Origin: Musa acuminata AAA Group
Taxonomy: Eukaryota > Streptophyta > Magnoliopsida > Zingiberales > Musaceae
Length of the DNA stretch: 64,000 nt
NCBI RefSeq assembly: GCF_036884655.1
Contig: NC_088348.1
Span: 28,885,001-28,949,000, forward strand
Direction of reading: 5' to 3'
In this document: in pieces, positions 56,501 to 64,000 of the stretch
Position numbering within the stretch: position 1 is the stretch's first letter
Layout of the letters: every line of letters begins with the position of its first letter
Position numbers and translations under genes: made by a program
The notes under the pieces: generated by a model
Seen by the model: only the letters and a program-made list of their open reading frames with translations
What the model was told of the DNA's origin: nothing
Databases searched by the model: none

Positions 56501-59500
56501 TTGTATATGGTTATATAATTATTCTATTCTGGATTTGATCTATGTTACAAATATTATGATCAGCTAACACCTTGACTAATACAATCATTGATTTATCTGA
56601 AACTATCTATTCATGGCTCTATAACTTGTAAATCAGAGTTCCTGTTGTGCCTTTTAGTTGATATCTGTGGATAAGTTTGGATCTCAGCTTGTCAGATGAG
56701 TCACTAAATCTTTACACTGATTCCAACATTTTTGTAACTTCGGCAGCTAGTAGTACTCTGTTTAAGTAGGTTGCTGTGTCTGAAATACTTAATCTGTTGA
56801 GTGTGCTTCAGCATCTACATCACTTGTAACTCTTTCCTGACATTGAATTGCTATCTTTTGTTGTCTTGGCTTTTCTGTCTAAATTTTGTCTTTTCTTTTC
56901 ACCAGTTCAAGATAGTGTATTTCGTATCTTTTACTGAAAAATTAGAATACTTCTGATTTATATCTAGACCATCTGAGACACTATCATTTGCATGGTGGTA
57001 TGCAATATGTACGTCTAAGTACATAAAATCACGAGGGGACATTATATATGGGCATTTTTTGATGTTACTTGACCTAGCTTCTGTCTCGAGCAGAGTTTGG
57101 TAGTTGCATTTTTTGTAAGAATTGAACATTAAGAATATTTGTCTTTCTTTTCTTCTTTGATTATGGTAAAACCCTTTATTGGTATCGCTGACCTTTTTTA
57201 CTCGCGTTTATGCAAAGACACTCAAAATTTTGGCATTTTTCCACATTTGCTGTATTGTGAACAGGTTCCTTTTCATTTTATTTTTGTTATTATTGTCAAT
57301 TTGTTAGACGTATATCCATAGTTAACATGTATTTTGGTGGTAGTTACTCTTAAGATTGAATTAGAACTGACTTTGAACTGATCTTGTCCAGTGATTTAAA
57401 AAGGCGCTCGCCTAGGCGCTCGGGCGAGGCGAGGCGAGGCCCGAGCGCCTCGCTTCATTTCCAGGCGACGCGCTTCAAAGAGGCACCGCTTGGGCGCTCG
57501 CCCGAGCCCAGGCGTCAGGCGCTCTGGGTTAAACCATGCAACCGAACCATCGTTTTAGGTCTGGTTCGGTCTCCGGTGCTTTAGTTGGTTCAATCGAACC
57601 AACTAAAGCACCGATATCTGCGCGTCTTCCCCAACCTTAACTCTGCTCGTCGTTCACGCTACCGCTGCCGCTGCCACTGTTGTCGCTCGTCGCTGCCGCT
57701 GTTTGCTTTTATCGCTGCCCTGCTGTCGTTGCCACTATCGTCGCTCGCCGCTCCCACTATTACCGCTGCCACTGTCGTCGCTCGCTGCTGCCGCTGCCAC
57801 TCCCGTTTTTCTCAATCAGCACCCTCGGTCTTTCCTTACACTCTTCTCTTCTCTTTCGCTTCTCCTCTTTTGAAAGTATATTGTTAACAGTATACAGTAT
57901 ACTAGTAACAGTATACTAGTAACAAAATTTATATTTATTAGATTAATAATATATTATTTTGATTTTAATACTATTAATATTGATTATGATGAATGACTTT
58001 GATGTAAAATTTTATTGTTTTGAATTTTGAAACTTTTTGTTAATGTGACATTGTGATTTTGTATGTTAGATTTTCTTAATTTAATAGCATATTTTTATTT
58101 AAAATTTTAAATAATTATATTTATTAATTATATTATATATTTTTATATTTTAGCGTCTCACTTCGTTCGGGCGAGCATCTGAACGAGCGTCTAGCGCCTC
58201 GGGCGTTTTTGTCCGTGGCGCCTTTTGGTGCCTAGCGCTTTTTAAATCACTGATCTTGTCTTAGAGCTGTTAGATGCTGGTTGGTTTTAGAAGAATAAAA
58301 ACCTAGGTTTACTCTTTTCTTAGCAAGTCCGTCTCCAGTTATTATTTGTATTCTCTAATCTGCTATTCTTTTACTGCAGGAAAACCTGAGGCATCTGCAA
58401 TTGTCTATAAAGCTGGTGAATGTATGCAGGAACTTCTAAAATCATGGAAGGAATTCAAAGCATCTCAGGATATAAAAAATGATAAAACCTTGCAAAATGG
58501 ACCAATTCTGGAGATTCGAATACCTGCAGAATATGTTACTTCTGCAAATCGTCAAGTAAGGAAACTTTTTTGTTATTGTTTTACTTGACAATATTATCTG
58601 TTACCATTGTCAAACAAGTATTAATTAAATTCAAAATATTATCAGAAACTAATTAGTTATAATTAGAATTTATAAAGAAAGATATTAAAACAAATTCATC
58701 TAGAAAATTGTTGAACACTACCAGCATTATTACAAAAAGTCATTTTGTACTGAATTTATGCCTTCTTATTACGTTTGTTACAGATGCATAAGCACATTTA
58801 GTGAGATATTCCGATGTACATGTTTTCAATTTGTATGCATTTACAATTAGGAACTTTAGTTCCTATCTCAAACCCTATTGCTTTTTAGGATTGATTAGAC
58901 AAAAAATAATGGAACTACTGTAGGTTATAATCTTTGAATATGGCCTCAAATTATTATATGTTTATAACCGAAAAATAAAATTAAAGGTTGCTTAATAATG
59001 AGAGTATGAACTTCGGTATCAATTAATATAAGACAGAGTATAGTGGGTCCACAAAGCAGAGTAGGGCTTGTTGTTGAAGAGATCCAGGGGTTAAATGGAA
59101 AACCTGCATTTTGTTTTCTGTTCAACTAAATAGCAACTATATAATTATTGATCTAAAATTGAACCTTTACTTGTTCCCAGGGGTAAATTCTGTTATCAAA
59201 GGTTATTCTTTAAGAGAACTAATATTCTGTGATAGAAAAATCCATCAATGCTAAAAAGCAATGGAATACTTGAGAATATATAGCAGGTTAGTAGGAAGAT
59301 AATAATATGCAATATGAGGTATGCTGCTGGGAGCAGAGGAAGACCATAGAAAGAGGATGAAACAGAAAAGGAGCACCAAGCCACCAGTTTATATCTTGTT
59401 ACTTCTTTTAAACTCTTGTACAAATTGTGATCATACTTCGAGTACATGTTCCCTCTACTATGTATTTTTCATATACATATATACACACAAATATAGACAT

Positions 59501-62016
59501 TCAAGACTGGTTCCTGCTATTCAAAGGCACAACCTCATAAAAAGATGCAGCCATCATTTACCATTAAAGATATCTAGATCTCCCGTTTCGGGTGAATAAA
59601 TGACTCGTTAAAGCTTGACTGACACTCTTGAACATGAACACAACTATGGTTATGGCACCATATGACCACTTAGGTAATCATCGAAGTCAGCGATTGAAAA
59701 TTTTCCAAATGTTATCTGAATAGAAAACTCTTAAATAATGAGTTTGGCTATAAGCCAAGTTGACTTACATGGTAAGATCACAAACCTGCATTACTTCTTA
59801 ACCAGAAAATTGTTTGTGTGCAACCATGTTGCTGTATTCCTTTGAGTGGTAATCATAGAATTGTAAAGTGTTTGAATAATATTTATAAAAAAGGAGGTAA
59901 AGCAAAGTATGCTTATTTTTACTAGTAAAACATGTAATGTTCCCTCAGTGTTGGTTCTTTACGGAATCCATCATTTGCTTTATATTTCATTTTCAATATA
60001 GTGCTTCTATAAGTTCCATATATGATTGGTCATCATTGTAAACTAGCCTTTTGGTTCATATATATATGCATATATTTTTCTGACAAGTTGAGTATGTTAT
60101 CTGCCGTGACTAGGTGGTCATATGTCCCTATTCAATGCACATTGTTTCAATGTGCATTGTTAACAAGTTTCCAACCCTGTGCAGGTAAAAGGTGCTCAGT
60201 TATGGGGAACAGATATATACACAAATGATTCAGATCTAGTTGCTGGTATCTATATTATTCTGTTATGTTTATTTGGCTTTTTTTTTTCTTCGTGATGTTT
60301 TAAATACAGATCTTATTGGCCAGTTTTAATGCACACTGGTTATATCTCCCCAACATCGTCGCGACCACCATCCTCTATTCAAGAGTTACGGGCTACAATT
60401 CGAGTTTTGCCATCTGAAGATTGTAAGTCCATTTACTGAACTTTTTGCATTGTTGTTGGTCATAGTACTGTCTGATTTAGATGCTCTTAGTTTCCCTGTC
60501 ATTTAGTCGGGTTATATCCTCCTATTGTTTTTTCATTGTATCTGATGCTGCAAGAAATATCTCCAAAATCCATATATTGGTTTCAGTCTGAATGGTACAT
60601 TAGGTCTAGAAGTAGTTTCTGCTGTTCTAAATCTATGGATAACTTTCCAAACTGAAGTTGGAATAGAATTGTTAATATTCATTTTTTTTTGCACATTTTT
60701 TTATCCTTATGGCTACTTGTATTTATTTCATTATCATGCCTCTCTAGAACTATTTCATTATGTTTTGCCTACTTATGTTGCCTGCTTTTTTCTGTTTAGT
60801 GCTACTCATAATTATTTCCTACCAATATCACTCTAATACCTGCTTTACTATTTCATTACTAGATTGGTGGTAAACGCTTGTTTGTATGAATAAGCTAGTT
60901 TTGTTATCAGATTAAAATTACTATTTTTGAAATTTACTTAATAGTTGTGGCTTTATTTATTGTATTATGGTTTGCTGATTACACTATTCTATGCTCCCAC
61001 ATATTTTTTTGTGTTTTTTATTTCTTTTCTTTGTATAGGCTATACTTCAACTTTGAGAAACAATGTTCGTTCACGGGCTTGGGGGGCAGGAATCGATTGT
61101 AGTTTTCGAGTTGAACGATGCTGCATTGTGAAGGTATATACTATTTCCAACTTCGATTACACTTGGTTCATGTTCTACTGACAATGTCATTGTTGCTATT
61201 AGTCTTGTTCTAGAATATAAGCTCTAGAGATTTAATGTCTAAAATCATCCATGATTTCACTACTCTCTTTTGTCTGCTTTCACTTTCTTTTACATTTACT
61301 GGAATGAACTGTTAGTGTGCGTTTTTCTTCTGAATATATCTCAAATTTGAAATGCATGATTATCTTCAATGACAGAAGGGTGGTGGTACGATTGATCTGG
61401 AGCCTCGTCTTACACATACATCAGCAGTAGAGCCAACTCTTGCTCCCGTATCAGTTGAACGAACAATGACAACCAGGGCTGCAGCTTCGGTAAATTTGAT
61501 GCTACTACTAAAACTTAACCTGAACATGGTTGATTAAGTAAACCATTACTATTGACAGATGTCTGCTGTTTTGGACTAAAAAGTTCTGACATTGTTGTTA
61601 TCTTTTAATGCTTTAATGTTAAGAAGTATGTGGACCTGCAGACGCCACTATTTAAAAGATTGATGTTGATAACTGAATGAAGTTGATTCTTGATGAGTAT
61701 TATTAACTCAAATGTGACTTCACCTGTTTTCTAATTTTGGTACTTCATTGTTTCGTTTTATTCTTATTTGTGGTGCTTGCAATGTTCTGTCTTGTCTAGT
61801 TGCCTCTTGTTCATTCACATATGTATTGCACTACCTAAAGTTTCTGATATTATTCCACTATGTAGAGATTATGAGATTGATGATCCCCTCATTGAATTAT
61901 CTGAAGGTTTCTGAAAGATTTATTCTGCTCATGGCTTCAAATATTGATCGAACTAGTATGTACGGACTGGTATTTTCTAGTCTGAGTAAGGATTGGTACT
62001 GGATTATATAGCTCGG

Positions 62017-62060
<44 letters not shown>

Positions 62061-64000
62061 TGTGGTATAGATCAATATACTCAGCATGTTGCTGCTGTGC
62101 CTGTCCAACACATTATTGAAAACAGTATTGACCTGTTTTGAAACCTTGTTTTTTCTTGATTCTCTTGTTTTTCGATGATAAAAGGTTCTTGATTTTTTTT
62201 ATTTTGCAGAATGCTTTGCGGCATCAAAGATTTGTTCGTGAAGTTACAATTCAATACAATCTCTGCAATGAGCCATGGTAATTGTATTTTCACATGTGGG
62301 GCATCATGTACTTAGATATTTGTATCACCATGTACTTAGATATTTGTATCTATATATATTTGATGCATATGAACAAATGTTTGTAGCTTCTATACATTAT
62401 CCAAATTGAGGCAAAAGTTGTGATCTTTCATCAAGTTTGTCTTGAAAGATGTCTACGGGATGGTGCATTACTTAGTATTTGTGTATATGGACTATATACT
62501 TTATACTATGTTGAAATGTTGATGCAAAAGAATAAGCATATGACAACTATATGTTAATGTCATATAATCATTCAAAAATATGAATTTAAGTATATGGTAC
62601 TTAATTTGTTAAAAAAAGTAAAAACATACACTTTAACCGTAAACTTGCTTTTAAGAGTTAGAACTATCTGCTGTTTGTTACTGTCAGATAGATTGTTTAA
62701 TTTATCTAGTAATAATAAAGTATAAGTTTGCACACTATTGTAATTACATAGTAGTAGACATTGTCTGATTATCCATTCCTTTCAGTTCAAATGGATTTTA
62801 TTTGCTGGAAGAACCATAATCAATTAATCTTGTCCAAAAATTTGCATATCAATCGTATTGGTGTGTTAATGATATATCAAATGACTGGCCTATACCATGC
62901 CATATCACTGAAAAATAATAGAAAAACCAAATTCTGATTGGTATTGACCTATGCGATCTCATTTGGTCCTTGGATAAACCAGTAAATATTGGTCAGTATT
63001 TTGTGATCCAATTGGCATTTGAAGCCTTGGTCATATCCTGCTGATTTGATTGTTTATCAGTTGATATTCTTCAAACGCATCATTTTCTTCACCTACTTGT
63101 TATTATTGGCGCTCTTATTACCTAGAGGTATGTCTTTGTTTATATTGCATTGTTAATAGCTGTTCATACTGATCTGAATTTAACCTTCACAAGATATATG
63201 TGGGGGAGGAATTTGTGCCATCCCTTGGTCATTTCCAGGCTGGTGTTGCCACTGTGTTTTGCCATAGGTGACTAAGGTTCAAGTTATGAGAGTAGCCTCT
63301 CCATTTGTAGCATTTCAGTGACACGAGATTTATGCATTTCCTCTCACGTCTGTAGTGAATCTTGTGAAATCTGAGATTCAAACATGTGTTAGTGCTTCTG
63401 GGTTCTAGTTTATACTATATTTTCATTGGAGTCATTCTGTTTTTCTTTTGCTGTAAATTGATGGGCCCCAATGGATACAGAATTTCCTGTGTGCATTGTT
63501 GATTGAGTCTGTATCAAGTTTCTGCTTCTTTTCGTGTAATGGTATTGATTCACTATGCTTTTATAGCAGGGTGCACTATTAATTAATTTTCTGATTTCTG
63601 AAGTGCATGATGCAGCGTTGATTAGCTTAGTTTATTGAGTGGAATGACTTATAAATCATGCTAATTGCTTCAGGCTGAAATACACCATTAACGTTGTTGC
63701 TGATAAGGGCCTGAAAAAGCCTCTTTTTACTTCAGCACGACTAAAGAAGGGTGAAGTTCTATATTTAGAGACACATTTCCGAAGGTATGTTCATTTTGAA
63801 TAATGCTTATTTTAGATGCTGCCTTGTTTGTTGCTATATGTTCCTCTCAGCTAGGACAAATTCTTATTGGGGATATATTTCTATCTTCTGTCAGACATGA
63901 AACTTGTAAGATGATGCCGATCCTCATTTTTTTTCTTTGTTGGTTAGGATCAGTACTAAGTCTTTGTATACTATCATGAAATATTTCTCTGTTATGAAAC
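53520..64000 (+). CDS. HDC1: HDC1-type histone deacetylation complex protein with Rxt3-like domain (partial, 3' end outside window)
   Basis: Nine coding exons are visible: 53520-54826, 55805-55812, 58380-58555, 60185-60245, 60324-60422, 61039-61133, 61376-61489, 62210-62277, 63674-63784. All are GT-AG and phase-consistent, giving about 680 residues before the window ends. The N-terminus (MSGTPKRLHEEGG) and a long Lys/Glu/Asp/Arg-rich stretch (about 90-430) are followed by ASAIVYKAGECMQELLKSWK and an Rxt3-like domain from about residue 478: LEIRIPAEYVTSANRQ, KGAQLWGTDIYTNDSDL, ELRATIRVLPSED, NNVRSRAWGAGID and FVREVTIQYNLCNEPW. Arabidopsis HDC1 is a scaffold of Rpd3/Sin3-type histone deacetylase complexes (HDA6/HDA19) affecting growth and ABA responses. 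I recognise the family from these phrases. The start is the first ATG of the conserved N-terminus. Confidence 0.9.
55805..55812 (+). other. 8-nt micro-exon of HDC1
   Basis: ATCTCAAG lies between a polypyrimidine-rich acceptor (TTTTTTTCTTGCAG) and a GT donor. With one base it completes the codon left by exon 1 (GG/A), encodes Ser-Gln, and gives the first base of the next Gly codon (G/GA). Without it, exons 1 and 3 join out of frame (phase 2 to a phase-1 acceptor), so it is needed for the protein. Confidence 0.85.
57389..58252. mobile_element. Non-autonomous hAT-type transposon in an HDC1 intron
   Basis: The 864-bp element starts CAGTGATTTAAAAAGGCGC and ends GCGCTTTTTAAATCACTG. It is flanked by a perfect 8-bp direct repeat ATCTTGTC (57381-57388 and 58253-58260), the hallmark of hAT insertion. 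Both ends carry GC-rich subterminal palindromes built from GGCGC/GCGCC and CTCGCC/GGCGAG words. The interior has CGCTGCCGCTGCCAC-type repeats (57655-57800) and an AT-rich half, with no transposase. It lies 127 bases upstream of the exon-3 acceptor. Confidence 0.9.
62019..62058. repeat. AT microsatellite in an HDC1 intron
   Basis: About 20 AT units inside the intron between exons 7 and 8. The surrounding 61.9-62.15 kb has GGTACTGG/GGTATT words and an ending TTTTGAAACCTTG like the dispersed element near 0.7-2.0 kb. Confidence 0.7.

Noticed and set aside
57384..57919. Arg/Ala-rich frames in the HDC1 intron
   Set aside because: Translation of the hAT element's subterminal palindromes and GCTGCCGCTGCC repeats.

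Overview
The window is plant nuclear DNA. It has GT-AG introns, a class II nuclear tRNA gene, long AT-rich intergenic stretches full of microsatellites, and plant-specific families: PLS-type pentatricopeptide repeat (PPR) proteins, a CRINKLY4-related receptor kinase, an F-box protein and the HDC1 chromatin protein. The receptor kinase gene is extremely GC-rich at third positions while its surroundings are AT-rich, which is typical of commelinid monocots. I infer a commelinid monocot, perhaps Zingiberales (banana relatives), but no marker here proves the species.

Layout. 1-3.9 kb: exon-like pieces of an unidentified gene plus dispersed repeats. 4.0-9.1 kb: two tandem PPR genes. The first stops early and lacks the C-terminal E extension; the second is intact. 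9.1-26.2 kb: a dynamic block with a 5'-truncated PPR pseudogene, three related small cysteine-rich peptide (CRP) genes or pseudogenes, and a fourth, diverged CRP gene. Its layout fits a tandem segmental duplication of a PPR-to-CRP unit whose junction is an AT microsatellite, later disrupted by LTR fragments. 27.4-29.5 kb: a complete three-exon cytochrome c gene. 32.3 kb: tRNA-Ser(AGA), followed by a diverged tandem repeat array. 33.8-35.6 kb: a solo LTR and a terminal-inverted-repeat element. 35.8-37.0 kb: an F-box gene on the minus strand. 38.8 kb: a long self-complementary tetranucleotide repeat. 42.8-45.2 kb: a single-exon CRINKLY4-related receptor kinase gene. 46-48.7 kb: LTR-like repeat DNA and a relic of an amino acid permease. 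52-64 kb: the 5' part of an HDC1-type gene with an 8-nt micro-exon and an hAT element in an intron; the gene runs off the right edge.

The genes do not form an operon or pathway. The most interesting region is the CRP cluster. It encodes small secreted peptides with eight cysteines ending in a CCC triplet. One member has a signal peptide whose hydrophobic core is written by a (TC)25 microsatellite, so repeat length and reading frame are coupled. The second point of interest is the tandem duplication that produced a PPR pseudogene already truncated at birth.
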